From positions 129,329,589 to 129,393,588 of the forward strand of contig JASUAD010000001.1 in NCBI GenBank assembly GCA_037013555.1: DNA of 64,000 nucleotides, read 5' to 3'. The notes under the pieces are model-generated. The model was not told the origin of the DNA and did no database searches. It saw nothing but the letters and a program-made list of their open reading frames with translations. The position numbers were made by a program, and so were the translations under genes. This document shows positions 8,173-19,444 of this stretch, one piece after another. The stretch's first letter is position 1; every line of letters begins with the position of its first letter. Origin of the DNA: Sextonia rubra. Lineage: Eukaryota; Streptophyta; Magnoliopsida; Laurales; Lauraceae.

Positions 8173-10676
8173 TGTCACAACCCGAGCCCAGGGTTCGGGG
8201 GTTAGCAAAAGCCCAAACCTAATGACACACGTACTCCCGTGCATGCACACGTAGACCGAGTCTAAATGCACACGCACAAGGGAACAAGCACACGTGCCAA
8301 GCAAGTATGCGGAAGCTGTAAATATCAGAAACATAAACAACTAATAGCACAAGAAGAGGATACAAGGAAAGGACTGACATAATTACATATGAACGTTTAC
8401 AAAAGAACAAAAGGATAAATACAATAGTGACATGTCATGACATATACAAGTCTGAAAATCCTCAAAACATGACTCCAACATGATGCATGCCATGAACGCG
8501 CTCCCGTGGAGTGATCACATCCACTCCTCTAGGCCTGATGGGGCCCCGGGGGTCTCAACTGGAGCCTGGCCGACCGGCGAGGGTTCGGCAGGGGGATCTG
8601 GGCCTGCAACACCACAAACAACTGTGAATACGAAGATTCAGCAAAGTATAAACCATAGCAAGTTAACACACGCTGTGTCTAATAGAGTAAAGAACATCAT
8701 GTTATTAAAGAAAGCATTTTCGTATACTAGGCTATCATGCAAGAAAGAAAGATGCTTTGTGAATCAAGGATAACATGCTGTGTACATAACTAGTGGCTAC
8801 TACATTACCATATGCTCCCAAAAGAGGGATCTTGTAACATGCAAAGAACACCATTGTCCGGGCCAGGGTACAATGGGTCTCGGTTTCCTGGGGTCCGGTT
8901 CCCCAAGACAAAATCCATACTGCAGCAGGTCCTTATAACTATACCAAATTCACCCCGTCGGGATCCTAAGGCTGAGGCTAAGTAGAGCCTGACCATACAA
9001 AGTCAATCATGAAAACCTGAGTAGATCGTGATCATATATCATGCGTGCATATCTGGAATTGAACATATCATACATGTATACTCAGGGTAAATAATCGCAA
9101 TGTGAAAGTAAAGTAACGGGATACAAGTAATCATGTCAGAGTGTGAGATCAATGATCGAATGCAATATGGTATGCAACAAATCATGCGAAATCGAATCAT
9201 CTTAAGTTACAAACCAATTCTAATCTAATTATCCGGTGTTTCTAACCGTGCATGATGATGTAGTTTTAAGTTATTCGATACACCGTTGTCTAGTGTTGCC
9301 TGGAATCGGGCGGTGCACGAAGTCCCTTAAACCAACACCCATGGGGAGGTGCTTAACATCCGGATAACGAACATGAATGATTCGCAGCCCTCGAGATCAT
9401 TCACGCGGAGTATCACATTCCGTTGGGCAAGTCTAGGTGCTCTACATTCTATCATGAAGGTCATATAGGTCTTATCTTTACACCTAGCCTTATTCTTCAT
9501 GTGTGGTTACGGCTTAGCCGTGTGTGTGCTACGGCTTAGCCGTGTGTGGTCTACGGCTTAGCCGTGGCTGAACCGTAGAAGGTCTGTCATTTGCTGACTC
9601 TCAGTTATTCCAGAAATTGCACCCTGTATTGTTCTACGGCTGGGCCACGGCTGAGCTACGGCTTAGCCGTAGGGCAATCCACGGCTTAGCCGTGCCCTAG
9701 CCGTAGAGGAAAACTGGGTTTTTCTCCTCTCTGGATTGTGAGCCGTAGGTGTTATACGGCTTAGCCGTACCTGCACGAATTTAATTTCCTGAAACCTGTA
9801 TAGAATGTCTGAAAACTCATCCAATTTATAATTATCAAAGGGGAGTAGACAAGTAGTGAATTAATGAGTAGCAAATGGGCTGTAAATACATATTTCCACA
9901 TCAATGCATGTAAAAACTATCCAATTCAAATGCATATCAACATGGGTTCTCACAAGCTAGGTTTATACTTGCCTTAGATTGGAAATCAATTGCACACTTG
10001 TAGCCCTCAAGCCAAACACAACCTAACACCAAATCAAAGTACATGCATGCATGAGAGATGGAGAGAAAACCACTACACCGATACACCATGCAATTGATAA
10101 ACAAGAAGGAGAAGAGATAGAGAATGGAGAGGAGGGGAATGGAAGGAAATCCACTTACCTCTCATGCAAGAACCCAATTCCTCAATTTGAACTTGATCGA
10201 TGAAGGTTGGAGAAGAGAATGCAAGTGAAGAAAAAGAGACTCCACGTGCCCAGCAGGAAATGAGAGAAAACGAGAGAGAACGTGAGAAGGAATGTGAGTT
10301 GAGATCGATGGAGAGCTTATATAATCAAATGGGTTGTCCAAATTTACAATGAAAGCCAAGCTAGAAATGTATTTACAGTTTGAGTCAAACTCAGGTCCAA
10401 TCGAATCACACGACCTCGGTTGCAAATGACGTAGTTACGAAAGTTAACGGGCTCAACGAAAGACACGTGTTGACCTCAAGATGATGCAAAAATGACCATG
10501 TCTAAGAAAAGCTAAAATTACGAAAAAGGGCTTGATCTACTTAATCCAGGTCAAACTCAACCCAACTACCTATCCATGACCCGTAACGAAAACAAAACAC
10601 AAAAAAAAACACAATTAGCAACAAAAACAAGATTAACTAGACGCTAAACGAGGTCAAGCTGGGTCGGAGTGTTACA
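8173..10676 (-). repeat. 5' LTR of the complete chromovirus unit
   Basis: Near-identical partner of 924-3426. The right end GTTACA at 10671-10676 is abutted by Copia coding DNA with no LTR homology beyond it, so this is the insertion border. The TATA box is at 10316-10323 (minus). The left edge is placed at the TG that would give TG...CA ends, with an uncertainty of about 11 bases. Confidence 0.9.
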
Positions 10677-10898
10677 CATGGCATTAATCCAAGAGTCATC
10701 TTGAAGTGCTTCAGACACACTACGAGGTTCAAGAGTAGAAATATAATAAATATAACTTACCTCATCACTTACCTGCTGACGAGTGCGTCTAGGCCCATTC
10801 ACATCTCCAATTATATCAGATAACGAGTGATGTTTCCAGGCTCGAGCCTTTGGATTTAACCTGGATGACGTGCCTTGGCGGGGAATGACTAGATCCAT
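10677..10898 (-). pseudogene. Copia reverse transcriptase N-terminal stub cut by the chromovirus
   Basis: The frame reads through EPRSVSEALQDDSWINAM, the typical lead-in to Copia RT, and then runs into chromovirus LTR sequence. RT catalytic motifs are absent from this side. The stub is useful because it fixes the chromovirus insertion point to the codon. Confidence 0.85.
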
Positions 10899-11017
10899 AG
10901 AGGGGCTTTGAGAATCAATGGGCGTCCTCGGTTTTTCCTACTCTTTAGAAAAGGCATCTAGTTCAGTGCTAGATGACTTTAGATCTGGTTCATTTGCCTT
11001 TGGAGCGTTTTCCTGTT

Positions 11018-11985
11018 TCACACTAGATCATTATCCTGTGAAGAAGAAGAAAGAGGAAAAATTATCTCATCATCAGAACTAAAATGTGACTCTGCATCAT
11101 CTACAACCACATTAATTGATTCCATAACAATAGAAGTACGCAAGTTAAATACACGGTATGCTTTGCTATCTAACGAATAGCCAAGAAACACACCTTCATC
11201 ATTGTGGGAGTCAAACTTACCAAGATGTTCTCGGTCTCTAAAGATAAAGCACTTACTCCCAAAGGTTCTGAAGTATTTAACTGTTGGTTTTCTACCAGTC
11301 CAAATTTCATACGGAGTCATCTTAGTTCCAGGTCTAAGATACACCCGATTAATCACATGAACAGAGGTGTTTACTGCCTCAGCCCAAAACTTCTGAGGGA
11401 TGTGTTTACTATGATCAGAACACGGGCCATTTCCTGGACAACTCGGTTTTTTCTTTCCACAACTCCATTTTGCTGAGGAGTATTTGGGGCTGAAAATTCA
11501 TGTTTAATTCCATTTTCTGCACAAAATGATTGAAAGAAAGAGTTCTCAAACTCTGTTCCATTATCGGATCTGATTTTAGATATTCCACCACCTTTATCTG
11601 CAATCAATTGAAGCCATAAATAATGAAAAACATCAAAAGTTTCGGATTTCTCTATCAGAAATCTTACCCAAGTGAAACGTGAGAAATCATCAACAATGAG
11701 AAATATATATTTCTTACCTCCAATACTTTGAATCTGAAAAGGACCCATAAGATCCATATGAAGTAATTCAAGTGGCCTAGATGTAGTCTTATGGTCAAGT
11801 GTTTTATGAGGTGACCGATGTTGCTTACCAAGTTGACATGGACCACAGACAATGTTGGAAGGCTTCTGAAATTTGGGAAGTCCTCGAACTAACTCTTGAT
11901 TAGAAAGAAGTTCAAGGCCTGAAAAGTTGACATGACCTAAACCTTGATGCCACAGATCAACAGTGTCTACTGAAGTTAAGTGACA
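11018..11985 (-). pseudogene. Copia integrase, broken
   Basis: On the minus strand, a GAG_pre-integrase-type zinc finger region (about 11800-11985) is followed by the integrase core (11371-11757). Core motifs are MDLMGPFQIQS, FLIVDDFSRFTWV, IRSDNGTEFEN and APNTPQQNGVVERKNR, so the catalytic Asp, Asp and Glu are all present. The C-terminal part (11018-11356) has the Copia signature TPYEIWTGRKP and FGSKCFI. A frameshift near 11360 and stops between blocks disable it. Confidence 0.88.
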
Positions 11986-12372
11986 CTATAGACGATCAGA
12001 AATCTCAATAACATAACAGTTATCTGAATTTTTCTTTCTATGAAGTACCATCTTTCCTTCTTTATTAACAATGGTACAGTCATTCACAGTAAAATGTACT
12101 TCATATTCAAATTCGCAAAGTTGACTAATGCTCAAGAGATTTGCTTTAAGTCCATCAACTAAAAAGACATTGTGAATAGGAGGCATACCTGGAATGTGAA
12201 CAGTACCTTTACCAATAACATGTGATTTGTTCCCATCACCAAATTGGACGCTACCATTATTACACTTCTCAAGAGAAGTAAATAATGATTTGTCACCAGA
12301 CATATGTCTAGAGCACCCACTGTCCAAGTACCACATATGTGAATTTTGTGCACGAAGGGTAGTAAGGACCAC
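11986..12372 (-). pseudogene. Copia protease region
   Basis: The block contains WYLDSGCSRHMSGDKS, with the aspartic protease Asp-Ser-Gly, and then the conserved HNVFLVDGLKANLLSISQL that leads to the pre-integrase domain. It is open for 128 codons and ends in a stop before the integrase block. Confidence 0.85.
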
Positions 12373-12393
12373 ATTACAGTAAATGTCAGACTT

Positions 12394-14217
12394 TCAAACC
12401 CAGACTTGTCTAGTCTTGACCTTTTGAGAAATGAAATACCTCTTCCAAAGTTGGTTTCTGGTTACATTTCTCAACTTATTACAATGAGGTCTTATGTGTC
12501 CTTTAATTCCACAAAAGTGACAGATAGGAATGAATGTAGTACAAAAAGTTTTCTGATCTGATTTATTAGCAAAATTCACTTGTCCATGTGCTTGAACAAT
12601 GGGTACAGAAGTGGTTAGGGTGGGAACTTTGATGAACTTACCTGGATTCTGCGACGTAGATCCAAGTTCAAATCCTAGTCTTCGTCGATCAACATTTGCC
12701 TTCTGAACACAAAGAATTTCTTCCAGCTTCTTTGACCCTTTATTCATTCTTGATAAGTTAGATTTAGCTTCAACAAGCTCAGCTGAAGTTGATTGAAGCT
12801 TGCGAACCAATAATGCATTCTCTTCTTTGCAGGATTTTAATTCCTCACTAACAGTTTCCAATTCAGTGGAAGTCTTAAGGGACTGATCATGTAACAACTT
12901 CCAATTGTTACTTGCATCAAACAACTTGTTAAACAAAAGAATATTCTGAGAGTCTAGGGTAGATATCTTACCTTGAGCTTCTTTCAATTCCTTTTTAAGA
13001 GACGTAATCACTTTTTCAGAAATTTCCACTTTTCGCTCAAGAGCATCGTTAATCAAGGCAACCCTTCTTGAATATTTCAACAGCTTGTCATAGGCATTTA
13101 ATAACTCTTTCTCAGACCGGGGCATGTCATCCATAGAAGAATCACTATCTGAATCCAAATCCGACCCTGCACTATTGGCATTCTTGATAGAAGAACTATT
13201 AGACTTAGCCATAAAGGCGATAAATTTAGCAACATCAGACGATTATGATTCTTGTAATTGTTCTTCTTCTTCAGAATCTTCATCCCAAGTGGCATTTAAG
13301 ACTTTACCTTGATTACTCTGATTCCTTAGAGTTCGATTGACGCACTGAGATGCATAGTGACCAAATTCCTTGCATTCATAGCATTGAGTGTTTTTAGGAG
13401 GTCTCTTGGAAATATTCTTTTCAGGCTTAGTCATAGGATTCGAAAATGGCTTAACATTGGAAGTGAAATTTGACTTGTTTTTAGACTTGATTTTATTGTA
13501 AGGCTTTTTCAAATCCCTTTTTTCAGAACTCTTCATAGCCTTTTTGAATTTTCTAACAAAAAACGCATCAAAATCTAGGTCATCAGAGTCTGGTTCAGAA
13601 ACATCACTCATTCCCTAATTTGGAAGAAATCAAGGTAATACCCTTTGATTTTCTAGTTGATCTCAAATTAGCTTCAAACGTCTATAGATTACCAACTAGT
13701 TCATCAACTAAAAGGGTATCCAAATCACTCGTTTCTTCAATTGCCACAACCTTGGGGTCAAATCTTTCAGGAAGAGATCGAAGAATTTTTTGAACAAGTT
13801 TGTTTTCAGGTATGATCTCCCCTAGATTAAAGGTTGAATTCACCACATCATTTAGTTTGATATAAAACTCATCGAATGTTTCATTTTCTTCCATGATTAG
13901 GGTTTCAAACATAGTGGTCAATTTCTAAAGTTTCGACCTTTTCACCCTACCAGTTCCTTCATGAACTGTTTCCAAGATACACCATGCTTCTTTAGCGATG
14001 TTACACTTAGAAATTCTTCTAAATTCAGTGGTGAAACACCGTTAAAGATAGCATTCATAGCTTTACTATTAGCAAGAAAAAGCAGACTTTTCCTCCTTAC
14101 TCCACTGAGCCATAGGTTTAGGGATTTCAACATTCCCATCAAAAGTAACAGTAAGTGGAGAGTAAGCAATATGAATGGCTTGCCAGACATCAATATCAAT
14201 AGACTGTAAAAAAGCAA
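12394..14217 (-). pseudogene. Copia gag, in several frames
   Basis: Blocks from right to left: N-terminal gag (13942-14217, frame-shifted), a UBN2-type segment with ENETFDEFYIKLNDVV (13682-13921), a basic stretch with zinc knuckle CYECKEFGHYASQC (13243-13611), an acidic and Ser-rich segment followed by a long heptad-like region (ELLNAYDKLLKYSRR onward) and a second zinc knuckle CHFCGIKGHIRPHC (12394-13212). The predicted coiled coil after the first knuckle is unusual for short-gag Copia families. Frameshifts at each block join show decay. Confidence 0.82.
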
Positions 14218-14341
14218 CCATTCTTACTTTTCAATTTGCATAGTTTATTCCATCTAAGTAAGGAGGTTTATTGGTTGAAGTGCCATATTTAAGAATCTCC
14301 ATAGCAGACATAATAACAAATCAAAACTATGGTAAAAGCCT

Positions 14342-14353
14342 GCTCTGATACCA
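14342..14353 (-). other. Primer binding site of the Copia element
   Basis: The minus strand reads TGGTATCAGAGC, a perfect initiator-Met tRNA complement, two bases inside the LTR end. Confidence 0.9.
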
Positions 14354-14355
14354 AT

Positions 14356-15208
14356 TGAAAAGCTTTTAACCCTTGACACAGCTTAAGGTCCTAAATGATG
14401 TATGCTATGTAGAGATCAACAGCAATCAAACAAAATAGATGGACACAGAGTTTTTACGTGGAAAAACCCAAACAGGAAAAAACCACGGGACCTACCACCG
14501 GTCCGTAAAAAATAATCACTATGAAAGAGAAGTTACAAAACTACTTACTACCATTTTTTCCAGTTGAACCCAACCTAAGGGATTGAAGCTCTTCTTGTTG
14601 ACGCACACGCCGTTCACTCTTTTCTGGATTGATCTTCACGTCTTGATGCCTCTCAAGACGAACACATACAGCAGTGAAGAGAACTGGTACGCAGAAGGAG
14701 ATGTTACAGAACTTCAAGTACAGAAAACCTTCTGGGAAGATGAAATCTCTCTAAGAATGAATGGTTTTGATCTGGAGAGCACACCCTCTTCATGGGAGAG
14801 TTGTTCCTTAAATAATGAGGAACCCTATAGTCCTTTTCGTCATTGATTCGCAAAGGATAAGGACGCGCACAAGGCAATCTCGAAAAAATAGAGCGTCTGT
14901 ATTGCGCGACTGTCGATCCAGCGGACCGATCGGGTACCCAAGCCGACCGGTCGGGTATCAGGTCCAACCGGTCGGGAACTCATCCAATTGGTCAGTCTTC
15001 AGTTCTGTCTACAGGTGTCAGTATACAGGAAATTCGACCGGTCTGTTATCCAATCCAACCAGTCCGAAGATAAAACGCCTTCATTCCAATGTCTAGACAA
15101 AAGATCATCATCTGTATGCTTCAAGGAGACTTCAGTCCATCTAAAAACATAAAATTATAATTCTTAAAACCCAAGTTTTGTCAATTCCATGAATTTACCA
15201 ATATTACA
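14356..15208 (-). repeat. 5' LTR of the Copia element
   Basis: An 853-bp LTR, TGTAATATTGG at the minus-strand start and TTTTCA at the end, with TG...CA termini next to the primer site. It contains repeated CCGACCGGTCGG-type palindromic motifs around 14920-15070. Its start resembles the solo LTR at 60746, so the same family has at least two copies in the window. It ends seven bases before COQ9 exon 4 homology begins. Confidence 0.82.
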
Positions 15209-15215
15209 TGCCTTT

Positions 15216-16646
15216 CAACCAGTGAACATCCCAACAAGTTTCAAGCAGCGGGCCACGCTAATTGATGAAATTTGGCATGGTTCTGGTGACCATTAATCCT
15301 CTGATATTGATTGGTATGTGAAGCGCACTGTGCTTGGTGGAATTTACTCAACATCTGAGGTGTACATGGTAACAGATCACTCTCCAGGTTTGTTTGTTTC
15401 TCCTGTTTTTCTGCTATTTTCTGCAATTTATAGTCCTGACATGCTGCTGCCATTTCATACAAGTGTGGCCGTGACTCATTGATTCTGATGTTTAATGTAA
15501 TTTGGTCCATTGTGAATGGGGATGCCTCAGAAACTGTTCAGCTTGGGGGATCGTAAGCAGCCTTTGTTTTTTCCTTCCCCGCATTCAAATAGATGAGCAA
15601 TGATAAATAAAGGAATTCAAAGAATAATATAGCAGGATCTAGATGGTTCAGGTTTTCCTGTCTTTTAAGTTTTTTGGAGAAGACACCCCCTGCCACGTTC
15701 AGCGGGGCTGAAATGATAAATGTTCTGAATCTCCAAGTTATGGGCCCCACTCGTACAGAATTGTCAGATCAGGTCACTCTGCACGACTAATGCATTATGA
15801 AACTGGTAATTCCATCTAACGATTAGATTGTTAATAAAGTGTTAAAATGTGTGCTGGTGTGCTTGTCATTTATTTCAGAGTTTCGTGATACATGGTCATT
15901 CTTGGATGGTCGCATCAAAGATGCTTTTGATCTACAGAAAACTGTTCAAGAGGTAAAATGTCATGACTTAACTGCTTTATGCTTTTGTTGTTGGAAATGC
16001 CTGTAGAGACTAGTGAGCTTATGTAGATCCAGCTATCAGTCTTGTCCACCCATGAAGGCTGCCTGACCTTAACTCCAATGCTTTTGAAGAATATTATGAT
16101 TGAATGGTTCTAACCATTGACCATTCAAAATAAATGTTACCAGCCATTTGATAAATTTTCTAGAAAATGGTTGGCTCACATCACTTTAGCAGGAGAGGGC
16201 CAGATCTTTGGATCATCTAGTCTGTGGGCTCACATTGGATTGCTTTTAAATTTCAACCACAATTTTGCTTGGGTGATCTTAAGTCTTAATCATTCAATTA
16301 TTGTTAGGGAAAATGCTTGTGTAAGATTAATTATACAGAAAGGTCCAATCATTGATTAACCTATCCATCCATTGGGTTTTAACGAGTATCCTTGATACCT
16401 TTCCCTATTCATTTTGACTATATGTACCTATTTTCTACTCGTTTAAGCAATTAATGGTAAACTGGATAGATTCTAATTGATTAGTGTTGGGAAGTCCCAG
16501 ATGCTAATATGTGATCCATTTTGGAGGACCTCACTTGTATAGGTGTTCATTCTTCTTCACCTGTTAAGGAGTTCAATCAAAGGTGACTCTTCATAAAGTG
16601 TTTCAAGATTTTCTTTAATGCGTAGAATTTGACAGAATGCCACTTC

Positions 16647-16689
<43 letters not shown>

Positions 16690-17070
16690 AAGATGGAATG
16701 CTACTTCATTTTTGAAATTCCAAATTGTATTTTAGCATGCTGGGGCTCTGAGTGAATAGAAATCCGCTTCGAGTTATTGGTTACGATTTTGCTGTTGTTC
16801 AAATGAAAGCTAACTATGTTGCTCAACTTACCAGTAGACCTAGCCTATTGGGCCATGATACGTACATGATAGGTCAACCTGATGGACGATCCATGCATAG
16901 ATGGGCTGGGATCACATTTTATATTCTTAGCAAAAGCCAACTATGGCATGCATTTGCCGTAACAATAGTACGAACATTGGCAGGCAACGTATCTGGCGGA
17001 AGCCGTCGGAGCTGGAATGGGGAGCTCTTTAGAGGGTTTTTTGAAGAGGGTATGTCAGGGATCCAGTTGA
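15216..17070 (+). pseudogene. COQ9: Truncated COQ9 copy (exons 4-6)
   Basis: Exon 4 (15216-15387), exon 5 (15879-15952) and the last exon (16984-17070) of a COQ9-like ubiquinone biosynthesis gene, with AG/GT borders. Exon 4 encodes TSFKQRATLIDEIWHGSGD and VLGGIYSTSEVYMVTDHSP; exon 5 encodes EFRDTWSFLDGRIKDAFDLQ; exon 6 encodes YLAEAVGAGMGSSLEGF and ends in TGA at 17068. A 3-base TTA insertion relative to the other copy makes an in-frame TAA at 15294-15296. The first bases of exon 4 and everything upstream are lost at the Copia LTR. Introns 4 and 5 are nearly the same as those at 63120-64000, so this is a recent DNA-level duplicate and not a retrocopy. Exons 1-3 might exist beyond the transposon nest, but the TAA would still truncate the product. 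Confidence 0.88.
16650..16688. repeat. (ATT)n microsatellite in intron 5 of the COQ9 copy
   Basis: About 13 uninterrupted ATT units. The corresponding part of the second COQ9 region lies beyond the window end. Confidence 0.95.
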
Positions 17071-18042
17071 AGAATGCCATATTCTGTCAAGTCCAGGACA
17101 CAAGCTTCGGATGTTGTTGCTTCTTCTATTCTCTTGGTAAGACTGGTTGATTCTTGGAAATATAAGCCCGAATCAGCTGCAGTCGAGAAACACCTCCTGT
17201 GAGGACATTTTGACATTTAAGGTTAATGCCTTCTCTCATTTATGTTTTATGGAAGGTAACTCTAAGAAATTATTATCCACGTATACAAGCGACAAGGAAA
17301 AGTAAAAACGTAGCAGAAAGAAAATCCAGTTAACAAAAGCTACAAAATCATAAAACAGCAGTCACATGTCACTAATTATGTCCAAACCATATTGAAACCA
17401 GCCGCGGGGGTGGTTTTATTACGAGGCTGGGGCTAGAAACGGGCATCCCAGAATTCTTGAAACTAGGGGAGGGGTCATTTTATTTAGGATTGCAAACGGG
17501 TATCCAATTCTCTAATTATTCGAACGTTTCGACCCGTGAAAAAATGAGTTTGAAACTTATTTTAGGTTTTGATTCATAAATGGATATGGGTCTGGAACCC
17601 AATTTAATTTCTGATTAGATGCATCCAATGAGAAGAGTGAGGGCTTGAAGTGGAGTGATGTGGATAAGGGTAGCCAAATGTAACTATAATCCGACCAACC
17701 TCTCCCTCAATTTTAAACTTCAAAGTTAAGTGGTCTTACAGGTGTTCTCTGTGATTTAATCCAAGGTCGGATAACCATTTTGATCAGTGTCAAATTGAGA
17801 TAAGCGTCACTTCACGAGTTTAAATGTGTGGGCGGGTATGAAATGATCATAGCTGTGGCTCCATTTTGTACACAAGATCAGTGGTCTTTCTGTGTTTTTC
17901 TTTTCTTTTCATTTTATTTATTTAGGTTTATGGTACAAGGAGCATTTATATACAAATTGACACATTAGGCTGCGTTGAGCAAGGCTGGTTTGCGTGAAAA
18001 TGTATTTTATTTTTTCTTTTCTTGGTAATAGATTAAAAATAG
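17071..18042. other. No gene seen; 3' flank of the COQ9 copy
   Basis: The first ~200 bases are probably the old 3' UTR of the COQ9 copy. The rest is AT-rich, unrecognised DNA with no coding or repeat structure that I can support, ending in an AT/T-rich run just before the SINE. Confidence 0.5.
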
Positions 18043-18165
18043 TAGGGCAGCTTGACCAAACGGTAAAGGCTTACCAGTAGCGTCCTGGAGGACGCAAGTT
18101 TAAGTCACAGATATAGTCTCCTTAAAATAAAGGTAAGGTTGCATACATCTTACCCCTTCCTTGCC
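18043..18165 (+). mobile_element. Au-like SINE
   Basis: CAGCTTGACCAAACGGTAAA is followed by CGTCCTGGAGGACGCAAG and a B-box-like AAGTTTAAGTC, then GGTAAGGTTGCATACATCTT and a CCCCTTCC stretch. This order matches the plant Au SINE family (tRNA-like head, then GGTAAGGCTGCGTACAAT-type body and CCTTCCC). The 3' end is truncated or diverged. Its polymerase III promoter boxes are recognisable but mutated. Confidence 0.8.
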
Positions 18166-19034
18166 TCTTATTTCAATTCAAAATCAAACAAGTAGAAATT
18201 GGTGATAGGAAAGGGTTTTTCATATTTCATTTTTGGGTGACGAAAACGGTAGATTTTCATTGGAAAGCCAAACCATCTAAACTGCACAGCGCCCACATGG
18301 ACTTTAGCACTCCTTTAGTCTTGGCGACTGACCAAATTGGACTTAGATAGTTTTTGGTTTTGGCTTGGTCATAGGGCTTTTTACTTTAAAAAAAAGCCCA
18401 AAACCTTTGTAAAGCTTGTTTGGTTATTACATTTTTAATGGGGCTTTCTATAAGCAAAAGTTAAAAAACCAACATTTTCAGTAAGCATCTCAGTGCCCAC
18501 TTCACGATAAAAAAGTGAAGCCCTTTTCACAAATAAATTTTTTTTACTACTTATTTAAAAACCTAATGGCATTTTGAACTTTATTTCAAAACTACTATAA
18601 GACTCCATTGTAAATAGAGTTGTCATTGAAGACGCTATTAACAATGGAGTCTTCATTTATGAATTTTGTAAAAATAAAAAAAATTAAAAATTATCTTTGA
18701 ATCTCGTAAAAAAAAATAAATATTTTTAAAAAATTGAAGATAAAAAAATTTTAAAAAAAAATTATTCAAGACGCCATTGGAAATAGAGTGTTCAATGAAG
18801 ACTTCATTCTTAATGGAGTTTTCACTTAAAACTCTATTCCTAATGGAGTCTTCAGTGAAAACTCCACTAAAATTTATTTATATACACTTGATGGAAATAA
18901 AAGAAGACAACCCAACCCTATTTGCAAAAGCAAAACAAATAAAATCACTAACAAAAGCAAAACGAATGAAACCTTTGGCAAGAGCAAACCGAAGCCTCTT
19001 CTTCCATACAGAGGATCGGTGGTGATCAGGGGCG
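18166..19034. other. AT-rich spacer with degenerate repeats
   Basis: No gene. Between about 18590 and 18870 the motif family AATGGAGTCTTCA / GAAGACTCCATT recurs in both orientations at least six times, broken up by A- and T-rich runs. It looks like a decayed satellite or foldback element. The rest is unremarkable. Confidence 0.5.
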
Positions 19035-19039
19035 AACCT

Positions 19040-19444
19040 TGTTGGGTTTATGTCTTGTATTCCGGTTTAGCCGGATGAGTCACTGGGTTAGCCAGGGACT
19101 GGTTTAAGGTCAAGGGTATTTTGGTAATTATACCGGGGCTTTCTTGGTGGCCAAGAAAGCGGAGATTATATATATGTATAGTCTGTAACCCTAGACCGTG
19201 CGGCGGCGGCGGCAGTTGCCCGTGGTGTTCCCACACCACGTAGGAGAGATGAGGTGAGGGTGTGGGAATCTCTTGTATGCTTTACTTGTCATAGTGAAGA
19301 TGTTCGTCCTCCTGTGCCCGTGGATATAGCCCTGTTTGGGTGAACCACGTACATCTCGGTGTCTCTTCTTGTGTGTGGCTTGTTTCGTGTTGATCTTGTA
19401 ATTCATGGATGCGCACAACGGGTGATTGTCTGAAAATCACAACA
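19040..19444 (+). repeat. Solo Copia-type LTR with perfect target duplication
   Basis: A 405-bp LTR from TGTTGGGTTT to CACAACA, flanked on both sides by AACCT (19035-19039 and 19445-19449). It has the Copia LTR hallmark of a conserved run ending in GTGAACCACGTACATCT. Its start is shared with 24115 and with the reverse complement of 43189. The precise 5-bp duplication shows integrase-mediated insertion followed by LTR-LTR recombination. Confidence 0.9.

Larger units (their letters stand above)
924..10676 (-). mobile_element. Complete Ty3/gypsy chromovirus unit (Tekay/Del-like)
   Basis: About 9.75 kb: LTR, primer site, gag-PR-RT, RNase H-INT-chromodomain, polypurine tract, LTR. The domain order (integrase last, then chromodomain) is that of plant chromoviruses. 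It is young by LTR identity but has a broken pol. The left LTR continues straight into another leader and gag, so this is one unit of a head-to-tail array with period 7,249 bp. The target-site duplication cannot be checked because the left end of the array is outside the window. The right border lies within Copia RT coding sequence. Confidence 0.9.
10677..15208 (-). mobile_element. Decayed Ty1/copia element, truncated by the chromovirus
   Basis: Minus-strand Copia with 5' LTR (14356-15208), primer site (14342-14353), gag, protease, integrase and the first codons of reverse transcriptase, ending abruptly at 10677 where the chromovirus LTR begins. The rest of RT, RNase H and the 3' LTR should lie beyond the array, left of the window. 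Stops and frameshifts separate the coding blocks, so it is much older than the chromovirus. The long gag with a coiled coil and two zinc knuckles is suggestive of the SIRE/Maximus group; that lineage call is tentative. Confidence 0.88.
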
